64,000 nt of DNA from Batillaria attramentaria. Taxonomy: Eukaryota; Mollusca; Gastropoda; Batillariidae. The notes under the pieces were generated by a model. It did not search any database, was not told the DNA's origin, and saw only the letters and a list, made by a program, of their open reading frames with translations. The DNA lies in the NCBI GenBank assembly GCA_018292915.2, contig JACVVK020000336.1, positions 507,001 through 571,000 of the forward strand, read 5' to 3'. Of this stretch, positions 21,870-34,235 are shown one piece after another; position 1 is the stretch's first letter, and each line of letters starts with the position of its first letter. A program made the position numbers and the translations under genes.

Positions 21870-23000
21870 TTTGAAGGAAATATGCGAAATGGAATCACGT
21901 ATCACTGACAGCAATATAGATGTAACGCCGGGAGGGAAGGTGTCGTCGAGTGTAGGTTACATTAATAAAAAATAAAGGTGTGCATGATTTTAGTTAGCGT
22001 ATGTAAGGGGCAGTGGATGTCTGGTGCGTGTATGCGAGTCTGTAATTGAGGACACGGCCTGTGCAAGCTCTCAGAAAGTGTGAATCACGCTTGCTTTAGC
22101 ACGCACTCACTCCACTCACACAATCACTCCCTAACACACGCTATCAATAACTGAGAGAAGAGGAACGTTCAAACAGTGATTATTGCAAAAATAAAATAAC
22201 ACTGAAACAAAAAGGGGTAATCAAAGTAATCACTTAGTAAATATGCATGGCACAAATCAACAAAAGAAAGGAATTGCAATTGATTATGGCACAGATTCGG
22301 AGAAAAATATAATCTCGTGTACGGCTGCTATGCTGTCTGGTGGTCACTTTACGAATAGAAATAGCACTAGGAATAAAATAACCAAAGCAGAGGGAAAAAC
22401 GAACTAATCCTGACTAACAAAATGAGCACGTCTAAAATAACAGACAAAACTCCTGATTAATATAAATCACTGAACCCTTATCAACTGTTCCAACTAACAA
22501 ACAAACAAAATAAAAGAAGAGGAGGAGCGCGGAACCAAACTAAGAATTATCATCAAAACAAACTCTACGTAGGCCTGGGAATTCCGGGGAGAGGGGAAAC
22601 GGTAAGGCTGGGCGCTAAGAATTACTAAGAATAGAATTTCTCCACTGCGGTGACTGTGTAGTCGCGAGAATCAGAAGTTCGCGGTGCGCGCACGCTCGCT
22701 CGCTCGCTGCCGGGCAAAGGTTACACGGACTAGGTAGGCCGTGGGCCGCCCTCGGTTTTCGTGTCATAAAATATTTTTGCAATGCAAATGACATTTTCTG
22801 GTTTTTATCATCAATAATACACCATAACTAGATAGAAACTGGGAGATCTCAGCTGAAATGTTGCGCACTGGTTTTTAATCGCGGATGAAAGATAATTAGA
22901 AAGAGCTTGTAAGGGAGGTAATCGGATTTTACTGAAGAGGCGCCGATTCATTCACTTGATGAATAAATTAATTTTTCGACCAATCAGAAAGAGACTACGC
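21870..23000. other. Unassigned stretch upstream of the 23-kb candidate gene
   Basis: AT-rich, with AC-rich simple sequence at 22080-22140 and a CG-rich patch (GCGCGCACGCTCGCTCGCTC) near 22685. No ORF with domains. The last 100 bp would be the promoter/5' UTR of the exon at 23012. Confidence 0.3.
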
Positions 23001-23011
23001 TTGGAAACAAA

Positions 23012-23238
23012 ATGGCTGCCCACGCTTTGTACGGGCAACCAACAGTAGTGAAACAGTTTTCTTTCAGCGAGAAAACGATGCAAAGAGTCTCGGAATGTCG
23101 CGAAAGGTGGTCTTTGTTCGTCTGCACTCAAGGAGACGTCGCTCGTCATTCTTTGGAAGCCTTTAGTGACCTCAACGTTGACGAGGCAGGGTTTCACAAG
23201 AAATGCTACAATCGATTACAGGCATATCATAGTTCAAG
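23012..23238 (+). CDS. First exon of an unrecognised gene
   Basis: ATG in good context (aacaaaATGGC) opens MAAHALYGQPTVVKQFSFSE, continuing to ERWSLFVCTQGDVARHS and FHKKCYNRLQAY, then a GTAAGT donor in phase 2. C...H/C spacing around FVC and FHKKC could bind a metal. I do not recognise the family; proteins of this style often accompany transposons. The next open stretch (23606-23961) is out of phase with it, so an exon between them is missing from this model, or one has decayed. Confidence 0.42.
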
Positions 23239-23605
23239 GTAAGTTTCTGCAACTTTTGTTCGTGGTGCTTCGGATTAGGTTTGATTTATTAAATTGAATG
23301 AGAAGTTCGTGAAAATAGTATGTAATCACAATGATAATATGAGCATTTTTCAGTGATCTTGATAATTACGTTGCCGGACCTCATAATATAGACAGGTCTA
23401 GACTTCTTTGTAGTCACGGTCAACTTCAACGTAGCACGATGAATAGCGTATATTTAAAAAAAAATCAAAAAAAATCGAGAGTTCCACTACTTCCTAGATC
23501 AGTACTAATTGAGTTGTTTGGGGAGGGGATCGGGGAGTATTTCAGCTGTGCCAAGCATCCTGCCTAAGGTCACTATATGCCTGTTGCTGGTACAATATTT
23601 TTCAG

Positions 23606-23961
23606 ATGAGGCCAACAAGAGGCAACTTTACCATGGGAGCATGTATCTGAGGGAGCAGGTCATGTCAGTGACATCACCAGCAGTATGGCCTGCTGACAGC
23701 AAGGATCTCACAACGGAGCATGCTATGGAGATGGTTCTTGTGGGCTTGTTCAATTTATTGGTGTGGATGTGTGGTACTTCTATTAATGAAGTTTGGCTGG
23801 ACAAATTTGCTGATGTCAGTGGGACTGTAAAGAGAAAGATTCTTGCCACTGCACAAGACATCTTACATGTAGTTAACAGTGCAGATGAAGCTGAGAGCCA
23901 GGTGTGTGATGGTGCTTCAGATTGTGACAGTGACACATCAGAGTATGACAGTGATATCTGA
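23606..23961 (+). CDS. Possible later exon of the unrecognised gene
   Basis: After an atttttcag acceptor the frame encodes EANKRQLYHGSMYLREQVM, then VWPADSKDLTTEHAMEMV, a Leu-rich FNLLVWMCG stretch and an acidic end DCDSDTSEYDSDI before TGA. Composition is protein-like over 118 codons. It needs phase 1 in, whereas the exon at 23012 leaves phase 2. The sequence after the stop repeats short pieces of itself (the CTGACAGTGAC-type units, 23930-24100). Function unknown. Confidence 0.35.
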
Positions 23962-24419
23962 GGTGACAGAAATTACTGGTAAAGCCACAGCATTGGGGGC
24001 TAAGGCAACGCCAGTGTAAATTCTGACAGTGACGTCTGAGGTAATAACAATTAAAGCCACAATATCTGAGAGTGTGACAACACCAGTTTAAATTCTCACA
24101 GACCAGTCAGATGATGAGACAGGGCATTCAGGTGCTACACCAAGAGACCGTGAAAACAGACCATGCAGTTTTCTGCCTTGTATTGTAAGTAATTATGAGC
24201 ATTACTGTTTCGTTATGCTGTTCAACTTTATCGTTTTAAATACTAATGGCACTGTACTCAGTCAGGAGTTTTTTTGTTGTTTTTTTCAGCTTTATTGCAT
24301 ACTGCTGCGTCTCAATCTCCTCATTCCCAATATAATATATTATGATGTTTGTTGCCCATCTTTACAATAAACTTTGTTGAGTGGTGTCATTTTTTACATC
24401 TCAGTATTGGTAAGACCAG

Positions 24420-25870
24420 AGAAATGGTAATTGATTTCAGGGAAAAAAGCCAAGTATGTTGATCCTGTAGATATTAAGGGGGAGGTATTTCAGAGGGTTG
24501 ACCTATATATTATATACTTGGGGGTGATTATTGACAGCAGACTGAACTGGAATGCTAACACTGATCATGTGATAAAGAAATCTCAATCCAGACTGTACTC
24601 CTTGAGGAAATTACACTCTTTTGATGCTAGTGAGAAAACTCTGAACATGTTTTACACACATGTATGTATACATGTCCATTGTACTTTTTGTAGGCAGTGT
24701 CCTCTTCTTGGGCTGTGTCTGTTGGGGTAGTCAGATCTCAAAACAGGACAGGGGTAGAGTGGACAAAGTTGTAAAGAAAGCTGAGTCAGTGGTGGGGAAA
24801 CCCCAGAAGAGGCTTGAAGTGATAATTTATTATAAGAGACTTGAGAAAAAAACATCTCTGTCATGTCCAGTGTCTGACAGTGACACCCCCTGTTCAGCCT
24901 CATCGAGGGCCAGAGAAGTACATTCAGTGGGAGAATAATTACTCCTGCAAGCCAAACTTAAAGGCATAGGAGATCTTTCTTGCCTGAAGCTACTAAAGCG
25001 TTTAATTGATGATTAGAACTTAGCTTTGATCAGATAACTGTAGGTCTTAGTCTGTTTTCAGAGCGTGCCGTCCACTACCTGTTGCTGCTGTACAGTGTGC
25101 TGCTAAAGTGAAATAACCCCTGTTGTGGTTGTGTTCTCAAAGTATTCTAACAGTTTTAGTTCTTTTTATATTATGTTTGAAATTATGAGGCAAGATGACT
25201 AGTGCATTGGAAATCCGAATGTATTTCACCAGGTGATGTATGGCGTGGAGGTGTGGAGTGTACGACTATGGCTGAGTGTGTGTGCGCATGTGATATGTGG
25301 ATGAGCAGATAAGTGTGCAAAGCATGGTTGATTTTATGTGGAGATTTTGTTTTTGTGATGGACTAAATTATTTTGAATTACAGTTTTCTTCTTAATCATG
25401 AAATTCATAACAGTATTTCTGCCAGGAGTGTATTTGATGGGTGTATGAGTGAAGAGTGCGTGGATGCATGGTGTAAATTACATAGGCGTACACCAGTAGA
25501 TCAGTGCCTATGATGAACTATAGTAGTATCCCCTGAATTGTAGATTTGTTTTTAATAATGTAATTATAATACGTAGCTTCACTATGTAGTATGTATTATG
25601 TGTGCAGGTTATTTCACTTTGTGGTGTGTGGCATGGCGGTATGCATGAGAAGAGTGTATGCTATGACTATGGATAAGTCACTTAAGTGTGTGGGTGCATA
25701 TATATATATATATATGTGATGGGTGGACGCGCGTGTGGGTGCATGGCTGATTTCTTCATGGAGATTTTGTTATTGTGTCATAATAGTTGTACTGTGTATT
25801 ATGTGATCAAGAGCTGTACACGATAAATTTTCCTGAGGGGATTAATAAAGTTCTTATCTTCTTATTATCT
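24420..25870 (+). mobile_element. Rex1/CR1-like LINE 3' fragment
   Basis: The plus strand has YLGVIIDSRLNWNANTDHVI, KKSQSRLYSLRKLHSFDAS, FYTHV, CWGSQISKQDRGRVDKVVK and, after a frame change, SFLPEATKAFN. This is the hallmark order at the end of Rex1-type reverse transcriptase ORFs best known from fish. The 3' end is the conserved tail with TTTTCCTGAGGGGATTAATA and AAAGTTCTTATC near 25830-25860. Several frameshifts make it a relic. Confidence 0.75.
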
Positions 25871-27030
25871 CTCTTATATTTTTCCTACCTGCAAGTAACC
25901 TTAACTGCCAAATTTGTTTACTAATCATGTATAGTTTATATTGTCATAGGCAAAAGGGACAAGACAGATTGTTTTGAATAGAATAGTGCATCATTTGCAG
26001 CCACAAAACATCACAGTATTGATACTTCTTATGAAGGGTCATCACAGACTTGTCCCTCATTTTCTGAAGTAGTGCGCATACTTACGTTTGGGATCTCTTC
26101 AGATTTGAAATCAGCGTGAAATTTACATTTAGGGACACTTAAAATTTAGTGATTCCCACAAATAAAAAAAAAACTCAAAAACTAGGCCTTTTAGAGGCCT
26201 CTGGCCCACGGCCTAAGGGGTCTGTGCACGCTGAGCATCTTTGCATCAGCGAGAAAAATAGCTTACACACACTAGCGTTATTAAATAATAACACTGAAGG
26301 AGAACTATGCTGGAAGAAATACACTTTCAGAAACTTAATATAAAAGAACGCACTGATTTACACAATTTATGCACTAAAGTCCTCAAGAATAAAGTAGCGA
26401 AAATAGCGTTTACGTGAAAACTTGGAAACTGACTGAATCACTACTGAAAACATCAAAACTGACCGCATGAGACGGCACTGACTGGCAAACACTAGGTAAT
26501 CACCAAAAGAAACTGGGACACTTACGTTCTGCGGTCCGAGCTGGCCCGTAGCCGAAAGAAACACAACCACAATGGTAATCCACACAATTAGGAGGGGTAT
26601 TGGGTCGGGAAATTTGGTCGGCCCGGGGTGGGGGCGGGGGGGGGGGGGGGGGGGTAATCCAGAAGTTGGGAGCGCTCTGGTTTTCGGCGCGAAAACAGGG
26701 GCTTTTATAGGGTGGGGCTAGGCGGGGCTGGCGCGCGGAACGACCTTGGAACTGACCAGCGTGCGCGCACGTGAGGGGAAGGAAGGTGGGAAGGCCAAGC
26801 AACGTGACTTCTTAATCTCGATACCAAACCAGGGACTAACTAGAAAATCATAGCGAACTACTAACAAGAACTAAACTACGGCAAACATCCTGCATCTAAC
26901 TACAAATGCTGATACAAAAATAAAAATTAAAAACCCAAATCGCTACATAGAAACACCGGCAAAGAAACGACAAGCGTTAGAAACACTTGGGGAAAAAAGA
27001 ATAGATGGGGTAATTATAATATGTAATTAT
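25870..27030. other. Unassigned stretch
   Basis: No coding signal. Holds a long G run (26630-26654) and a GC-rich patch to about 26770, between the Rex1-like and Tx1-like LINE fragments. Confidence 0.3.
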
Positions 27031-27033
27031 ACG

Positions 27034-28391
27034 TTCTAGAGCCAAGTGGGTAGAGGAGGGAGAAAAGAATTCAAGATATTTCTGTGGCCTGGAAAAAAAA
27101 ATTATGTAGAGAAATCTATGAATGTTTTAGAAACAGAGGATGGAGAAGTCCTTACTGACCCTGATTTGATTAGAGAAGAAGCCAAATTTTCAGGAATTAT
27201 ATGCCTCCAAGGAGGCAGACTTCCTTGATACTGACTTGCCATCTAGCAAAACTGAAAGACTGAAAATTATGAAAATTTGTTGGCTAAATAGAATTTTATT
27301 AAAGATTCATTTGTGAGAAAGATGCTCATTGTTTTGTGTCCGGAACTGTAAAGTCTGCCCATATCCGGAGGGGAGTTGCAAACATTATTATGAAAAGATT
27401 TAAAAACAGTTTTGGGCGTGATGTGATGCGACATTAAAAAAAAAACTTTGTAAGCAACGTAAACCAGAAAACAGTAGTGAGTTTCTGTCTGAATGTATAC
27501 ATTATAATTTGAATATACTAAGAGATAGTAAGACGGTACATGTAGCAGAATGGATTGACAGTGGTATTGTAAAGGTAGGGCACTTGGTGGACAGCGATGG
27601 TGTATTTATTAGTTATACAGAATTTCTTAAGAAGTTTCCTGATGTTTCATCCAACTTTCTTGTATATAATGGAATTTTGCAAGCCATTGGATGCTATAAG
27701 CAGAATATGTTGTTTGATATTGATGATAACTACAAAACTGTGTATAGTAAAGTGTGGTCGATTTTGTTACATGGCGATACAAAGAGGATTTACTCAGTGC
27801 TTGAGAAAACAAACGAGGCTCCTACCTGCATCAGTAGATGGGAGCAACATTGTACATATCAACTTAACTGGACATCAATCTTTAAGAAAATCACTACATG
27901 TACTATAGTGACACACATTTGAGGTGGTTTCACTTTAGTTCATCGTCTCCTGCCCACACAAAGATTTTTTTTTTTTTTTGAGGAAGTTGTGTGGTTCTCC
28001 TTGTTGTACCCTCTGTGGTGTGGAGGAGGAGACTATTGTACATCTTTTATGGGACTGCCCTGTTGTACAAAGTTTCTGGAGTAGTATTTTAACATGGTTG
28101 TATATCACATGTTCCCATTGTACCAAATTCACCTTTTCATAATCTCTAATTCTTGTCGGATGGAAACAGAACTGTCAAACTGACAAAGGCATGGATCACA
28201 TAATATTATTAGGAAAGATCCACATATACAAGTGTAAATTACAGAAAACACTACCAAACATTAATATGTTTAAAAATGTTATCAAGTACAGGCACAATAT
28301 TGAAAAATACACACACGTTATAACTACCTCACTAGACAAATTAACATGCCAGTGGACATCATATAAAACTCTACTAGAATGGAATCTATAG
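27034..28391 (+). mobile_element. Tx1/L1-like LINE, internally deleted
   Basis: It begins with RAKWVEEGEK and GLEKKNYVEKSMNVLETEDG, the linker between endonuclease and reverse transcriptase in L1/Tx1 ORF2. Then it jumps past the polymerase core to the C-terminal region (EFLSECIHYNLNILRDSKTV, VSSNFLVYNGILQAI, CCTLCGVEEETIVHLFWDC) and stops at 28389. The C-terminal region is related to the LINE at 9596-11196. About 1.5 kb of ORF is missing and frameshifts occur at 27240, 27920 and 28140. Confidence 0.82.
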
Positions 28392-28459
28392 AGAGTTCCG
28401 CACTCAACTTTCAATTGTGCTATGTACAATTCTAAAGTAACCAGTCCATGTATGTGCAC

Positions 28460-28498
<39 letters not shown>

Positions 28499-28868
28499 CA
28501 AATAGACATGCGGACTAAGCGATATGTACAAGTGTAATACAACTAGGTAATGCATGCAACGCACATAGAAGACGTAATTCATGTAGACTAGGTAAAATAT
28601 GCAATACACGCAAAGTATACAGTGTACGTAGTATATAATTATGTAACTTAGGTCATTGTATGTAATGTAATGTGCATATGTAAGGTATGCATTGCACGTA
28701 ATGCTGTCCGTTATGTCATCATATACCAAAAAGATGAAAAAACCAAACAACAACAACAACAACAACAAAAGATATACAATGCATTTTCCTCTCCCCAGGT
28801 CCACGCCACGCCACGCCACACACCCAATAAAGTCAAACAGGTTATATATACAATTATACATACAGCTA

Positions 28869-28907
<39 letters not shown>

Positions 28908-29226
28908 TTGATGCTAGGAATCATGTTATGCATGTACGTATTTACATTATCCGATTCTTTTACTCATGTACTTGTACTTGTTGCCAGATTATCTTTTGAT
29001 CAATTCTTCACCTTGCCGAATTTTCGGTTCAGCTGCGCTTTTAGTGATGACCGCAGTCAAGCAGCTGATCATTAGTGTTGTTTTAGAGGTTTACCCGCAA
29101 TCTTGATGTAACATAAGAAACATGTACAATGAGGATCATTCAGGAAAATGCATTCAGGGGCGAAACAAGAAATATTGGCACTTAAAAAACAGTAATTGAT
29201 CAAGTTCACCATGCAAATTAGAGCCT

Positions 29227-29257
<31 letters not shown>

Positions 29258-29430
29258 CTGATCGAGAACAAACTAAGCGAAAAATGTAACTCGTTTGACA
29301 ATGAAATCAAAATAAATACGGAAATCAATAAAAAGACAATTATATATCTTTCGTAGATATGACAGATTCAATATGATTGCTGTGGTTCACAGCGATCATG
29401 TCGATCCTTTCCCTAGCTTACAGTCAAATG

Positions 29431-29493
29431 TGACCCTCCACCATGAAATGAGTCGTCTTGTAACATGAACATTTATTTCGTGGTGGAGGGTCA
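29431..29493. mobile_element. 63-bp miniature inverted-repeat element
   Basis: TGACCCTCCACCA at the left end and its exact reverse complement at the right end; the match continues to about 20 bp with two mismatches. CAAATG is duplicated on both sides (29425-29430, 29494-29499). The right copy of the segmental duplication has the empty site with a single CAAATG at 35373-35378. No coding capacity. The superfamily is not clear from a 6-bp duplication. Confidence 0.85.
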
Positions 29494-30039
29494 CAAATGT
29501 GTCAATTACATAGGGAATTGTGTGTAGCTTCAAACATTTTGTATATATATATAAAATTTCCCTTCCCTTTTTGCCCTTCATTACCCATATCCCATGGACA
29601 CAAAAGTTTTAAAGTTACAAAAGAATCTAATAATCGGTGAACACGCAAGGAGATTTTTTTCTTACATCTAAAATGTTCTGCAATGCATGTTTTCTTTCAC
29701 TAGCTCCACGCAACACACCCAATAAGATCAAATGTATTATATATACGATTATTGTCATGTATAAGAGAATTATAAATGTGGTATTTATGTACAAGCTGTA
29801 AACATGATGCCATAGCAATAGAATGACGAAAATACACTGGTGTGTGTGTGTGTGTGTGTGTTTATACAAGCGACTGTTGGTTAAAACATATACTATAATT
29901 TCCGACAGCAGCGTGCACATTCTAATGACAACAATAATACAAAGTAGTAATCATCCTTAAGTAACGCAGTTCTCAAAAAAACTGACTCAATGCGCATGCT
30001 CCTGCATTATACCATACAGATAACAACAAATATGCACTA

Positions 30040-30365
30040 CATGGCAGCTGAATCAAGGAGAAGAATACAGTAATGGCAGCAGTTAAAAGCTAGCCAAAAC
30101 AGATGTGTTCTCAAGTCAGATTTCAACCGATTAATGTCCGTCGAGCCTTTCAGATCGGCAATGAGTTCGTCCCAGAGTAAAGGGGAAAAGACGCGAAATA
30201 CGCGTGCTCGTACTGTCTGGAGGTTTCGGTGAGGAGCTTTGAAAAGTCTCTCAGAGGAAGGACGAAGAGCGCATGCTGTTTGGTGGACTAAGAACAATGC
30301 AAGAAACAAAGTCGGGTACGTTTTGTCATTCGTCTCCGAGCCCAATAGGACTACCAACAAACACA
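30040..30365 (-). mobile_element. CR1/L2-like LINE tail fragment
   Basis: On the minus strand: ALRPSSERLFKAPHRNLQTV, RARVFRVFSPLLWDELIADL and LKSDLRTHLFWLAF, the end of a CR1/L2-type ORF2. It lies in the segment present in the left copy of the segmental duplication but absent in the right copy. Confidence 0.7.
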
Positions 30366-31377
30366 TATGAATAAGGGTGGTCTGACTTAAAGTTTGTTTA
30401 TTTCTGTATTCATGAAAACGTTTAAACTGTCTTATTGATTACCTACTCTTTCATTCTGCAAAATATTTAGGTTACACTTTGTTATTTGGAATTTCACCGG
30501 CAGCAAGTGAAGATGCCACAGCAATACACCGACAAAAAATGTTTTTGTCCTTGGGGGGGTGGGGTGGGGGGGGGGTGGGAGTGGGGGTGCTGGGTGGGTG
30601 GGCATGTTACCTTTTCCGTCAAAACCTCACCTGCACCACAAACTAGCGAAAAAGGATAATAAAGCCGATCACACAAACTGATTTTCTCGTAACTTCATTC
30701 TTGGCGCGTCATTCCGCTATAGTGGAACAGATAATGGGCGTCAACGATGCCACCGAGTCCAGCCTTTGTTTGTGCTGTTAACAACATTACGCCATGCTTT
30801 GAGGGCAGTTCCTGGATACCCATTCCCAGATCCTGCATATGACGGGTCTGTGTTTGTCTCCAATTCCTGGAAATATGGATACACAAACTTTAACAGGATT
30901 ATACATCTACAATGAACAGGATTATAACGTACAAAATATACGTACTAGTAGTCATATGTATTGCATGGTGACCACGTGCCAAACGGAATGCACTTATTGT
31001 GTTTCAACAGGAGATAGCAAATAAATCAAAACCAGCAACAACGTCCTCTCATCACCTCCCTCCCCCACCACGTATACTGCTCTATATACTTTTCATGCAG
31101 GTTCACACGGAACCGAAAGCTCGGAACCGGTAACATACTTTGTGTCTGGTTGGCTACATGACTTCCAACAACGACATTCAATGGATATTCAATGTCGCAA
31201 TTCAATACTCTGTCTTTCACACGTAATATGTTTACCTACCCCCGCCCTCCTCTTTTATTCAGGCTTGGGACTGACAGCGCGACTCGACCGGACTGGACAA
31301 GCAGGCAGAGTTATGGGAGGAATCCTCGTCTGTCGCAATGTCCACTTTTTGCTGTGGATTGTTGGCTGAAAACAAAG

Positions 31378-31380
<3 letters not shown>

Positions 31381-31445
<65 letters not shown>
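31381..31445. repeat. (CA)n microsatellite
   Basis: About 32 CA units; the equivalent in the right segmental copy is 35937-36001. Confidence 0.97.
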
Positions 31446-31449
<4 letters not shown>

Positions 31450-32139
31450 ATGACAGTGATGGGATATAATTACATACATTTTGAGGTTTTTCATCTTCTG
31501 TAAAACCTGGGCGCGTAAGATTTGTGTTCAGTTTTACTAACCTTTCAAGCGAAACTAACCTTAAAATCTAAGCTAACCTTTAAAGCCAAACAAACCTTTA
31601 AAGCCAAAGTTTTTACAGACAGGCATTCTGAGGAAAGAGTAAGTCAGTGTAAAAAAAGGCACATACTGGAAGCGTTCTTGAAAACAAGATGTCTTGCATA
31701 GATCAGTGTCACTATGTATGATGAACATTAACTCTTAAGAGCCCGAAACCGAGCCCGACCACCCCCTGCCCACTATAGGATAAGATTTGTTCAAAATAAC
31801 AAGCCACTGCACACCAGTAGGAGCCACTTCAAGCCACTATAACACAAAGCTTTGGCCTTCCCCGATAGGCCCAAGACCGCTGCAAATTGCACAACAGTGG
31901 CTTGAAGTGGCTTCTAGTGATCTGAAGATTTCAAGTAAAATTGCGATTTTTGCATGGACTTTTAAGAGTTAATAAATAGGATCCATTAAACAGTAATGTA
32001 GTGTGATGAATTGTAGCTGTAGACATCTATTTGGCCATGGTGATATCTGATATCTGTTGCCACCGGTCTCTTATTTAATGCTTTACACACATTTTCCGCT
32101 GAACAAAAAGCAAAATAAAAAAATAAACACATCTCTTAC

Positions 32140-32198
32140 CAATGCCCGCGCTGTATGCAGGCAGTGTGGCTGGAATCGAACACTTATTGTCCGGAAAA
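32140..32198 (-). CDS. Paralogous cytoplasmic exon c3''
   Basis: The minus-strand exon is 59 nt, phase 2 in and 1 out, with acceptor tatttcag and donor GTAAGA. It encodes FPDNKCSIPATLPAYSAGI. It is the counterpart of c3 (39703-39743) by phase, order and flanking sequence, with 18 extra bases. Whether it is transcribed with gene 3 is unknown. Confidence 0.42.
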
Positions 32199-32437
32199 CT
32201 GAAATAAATAGGCAAAAGACAGAATGAAAACTCAAAGAAATCCTTTCAGTCTGTTGCTGTCCCCTCTTGAAGATTTTATATTCAACAAACTCTAAGAAGG
32301 ATGAAAAACATCCTTCATCCCGTAAATGATGTACGATGGTAGCATCGACATCGCGTTTTTAATAGGAGATTGGAGTATAATGTGGCCAGTAGAGTTATGA
32401 TACTTGTGATGCCCCAGTATAGACACAAACTGCTCAC

Positions 32438-32531
32438 CCGTCAACTGAACTCTCCTCATTGGTCCGGAAGTGTTCCTGGCAGTTAGCTGTGCTTGTGTCC
32501 GAGGCAAGTAGTGTGTGTTGTTCTTCGTTAG
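32438..32531 (-). CDS. Paralogous cytoplasmic exon c2'' (Ig-receptor family)
   Basis: The minus-strand exon is 94 nt, phase 1 in and 2 out, with acceptor ctgttttag and donor GTGAGC. It encodes NEEQHTLLASDTSTANCQE, then HFRTNEESSVD. It aligns with c2' at 39973-40069 (KEQ/EEQ, DT, T-N-C-Q) and the flanking intron is also alike. It is either a third cassette of gene 3 or part of a truncated neighbouring paralogue. No transmembrane exon was found between 32.5 and 39.7 kb on this strand. Confidence 0.5.
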
Positions 32532-32623
32532 CTAAAACAGAGAGTATTACAAACATCAGCAACAACTTCTCCCATATCTACGCAAAATAATGTGTTCGCT
32601 TTATGTTGGTTTTCGTGATCTTT

Positions 32624-32800
32624 GGGGGCGCCGGGGTGGCCGAATGGTAGAGCGTTGGACTTCTAATGCTCGGGTCATGAGTTCGTACCCCGGCTGGGGC
32701 CAAACATTTGTGCTGGCTTTTTCATCGTTGCCCCGTCTTTGATATCACCCGTATATGGTGGAAAAGGACGCCAAACACCCGCCCACCCACCAACCCTCGT
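32624..32800 (+). mobile_element. tRNA-derived SINE, full length
   Basis: GGGTGGCCGAATGGTAGAGC gives an A box, GAGTTCGTACCCCGG a B box, followed by the shared body (TTGTGCTGGCTTTTTCATCG; GATATCACCCGTATATGGTG; GGAAAAGGACGCC). The head is like a tRNA of the Ser/Leu or similar class with extra arm, but the source tRNA was not determined. Confidence 0.87.
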
Positions 32801-33329
32801 GTTCTTTGCCTTGTCAACAAAATCAAATATTGTACCACTTTGAATTGAATTAACACTCAGAGCTCCCCATAGGATTTTTTCCCAAGAGTCCAAGGACTCC
32901 CAACTGAAAAAAGTGGGAGTCCCTCGAAGTGGCGAAGCCGCGAGTGCAATCTGGTACATTTTGGGCCTGGTTTTGTGAGGTAAAAACAGTAGTTTTTCAA
33001 CTTGTCTCATTGCTCGCTTTTGTTCCAAATAGGTGACACTTAATTTGTGTTCTTTTGAGTCTAGATGTTGCGTCAACCCTGTGCTGGAGAAAATAAAGAC
33101 ACTCAAAGTTACTCTAAATTCAGACAGAATCAGATTCAGTGTTTCCATACACTGATTCAGCAGCAGGGTGGTGCATGACCGTAAGAAGGAGTGTCGCTCG
33201 GACTATTTAGAGGCCTCTGGCCCACGGCCAAGTACAACTCAAGGGAAGGAATAGGACGTTGCAAGGGAGAGAACTGTGACTGTACGGTAAGAGTGATCGC
33301 TATAACAGATGCCAGCACAGAAAACAAAT

Positions 33330-34235
33330 GGTAGGAAAAATCTCTAATTCTTTTCGGATGGAAACAGAACTGTAAAACTGACAAAGGCATGGATCCTCTA
33401 ATTTTATTAGGAAAGTTCCACTTATAAAAGTGTAAATTACAGAAAACACTACCAAACATTAATATGTTTAAGAATGTTATCAAGTACAGGCACAATATTG
33501 AAAAATACAGACACATTATCTCTTGTATATAATGGAATTTTGCAAGCCATTGGATGCTATAAGCAGAAGATGTTGTTTGATATTGATGATAACTACAAAA
33601 CTGTTTAGTAAAGTGTGGTCGATTTTGTTACATGGTGATACAAAGAGGATTTACTCAGTGCTTGTGAAAACAAATGAGACTCCCACCTGCATCAGTAGAT
33701 GGGAGCTACATTGTACATATCAACTCAACTGGACATCAATCTTTAAGAAAATAAATACATGTACTACTGACACACACCTGAGATGGTTTCAGTTTTGATC
33801 AGTTCATCGTCTCCTACACACACAAAGATTTCTTTTTTTTTTTGAGGAAGTTGTGCGATTCTCCTTGTTGTACCCTCTGTGGTGTGGAGGAGACTATTGT
33901 ACATCTTTTCTGAGACTGCCCTGTTGTACAAAATTTCTGGAGTAGTATTTTAACATGGTTGTATATCACATGTTTCCATTGTACCAAATTCACCTTTTCA
34001 TAATCTCTAATTCTTTTCGGATGGAAACAGAACTGTAAAACTGACAAAGGCATGGATCTTCTAATTTTATTAGGAAAGTTCCACTTAAACAAGTGTAAAA
34101 ACACAAACATTGTTCTCAAGAATGTTATCAAGTACAGGCACAATATTGAAAAATACAGACACATTATAACTACCTCTGCAGACAAATTTACATGTCAGTG
34201 GACATCATATAAAACTCTACTAGAATGAAATCTAT
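33330..34235 (+). mobile_element. Second copy of the Tx1/L1-like C-terminal fragment
   Basis: The sequence 33521-34235 repeats 27657-28391 with scattered changes and short deletions (LVYNGILQAI-type frame, CISRWELHCTYQLNWTSIFK). In front of it, 33340-33519 repeats the segment 34005-34170 of the same copy, a partial tandem duplication. It forms the left part of a larger segmental duplication. Confidence 0.8.

Larger units (their letters stand above)
27655..32110. repeat. Segmental duplication, left copy
   Basis: Homologous in the same order and orientation to 33521-36260: LINE end, (TG)n, microsatellite-rich spacer with GCATGCAACGCACATAGAAG, second (TG)n, GATCGAGAACAAACTAAGCG, then TACGTACTAGTAGT, the (CA)n at 31381-31445, and GGTGATATCTGATATCTGTT at 32038. 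It has about 1.3 kb (29646-30935) and a 63-bp MITE that the right copy lacks. Confidence 0.85.

Noticed and set aside
28196..28933. 245-codon minus-strand ORF rich in Tyr and Thr-His repeats
   Set aside because: Made of translated (CA)n and AT-rich spacer; the region is non-coding in the duplicated copy, where the frame is broken.
30695..30890. Minus-strand terminal exon for the c2''/c3'' pair
   Set aside because: A ttccag acceptor and three open frames exist, but the frame that looks protein-like (DPSYAGSGNGYPG) needs phase 0 while c3'' leaves phase 1.
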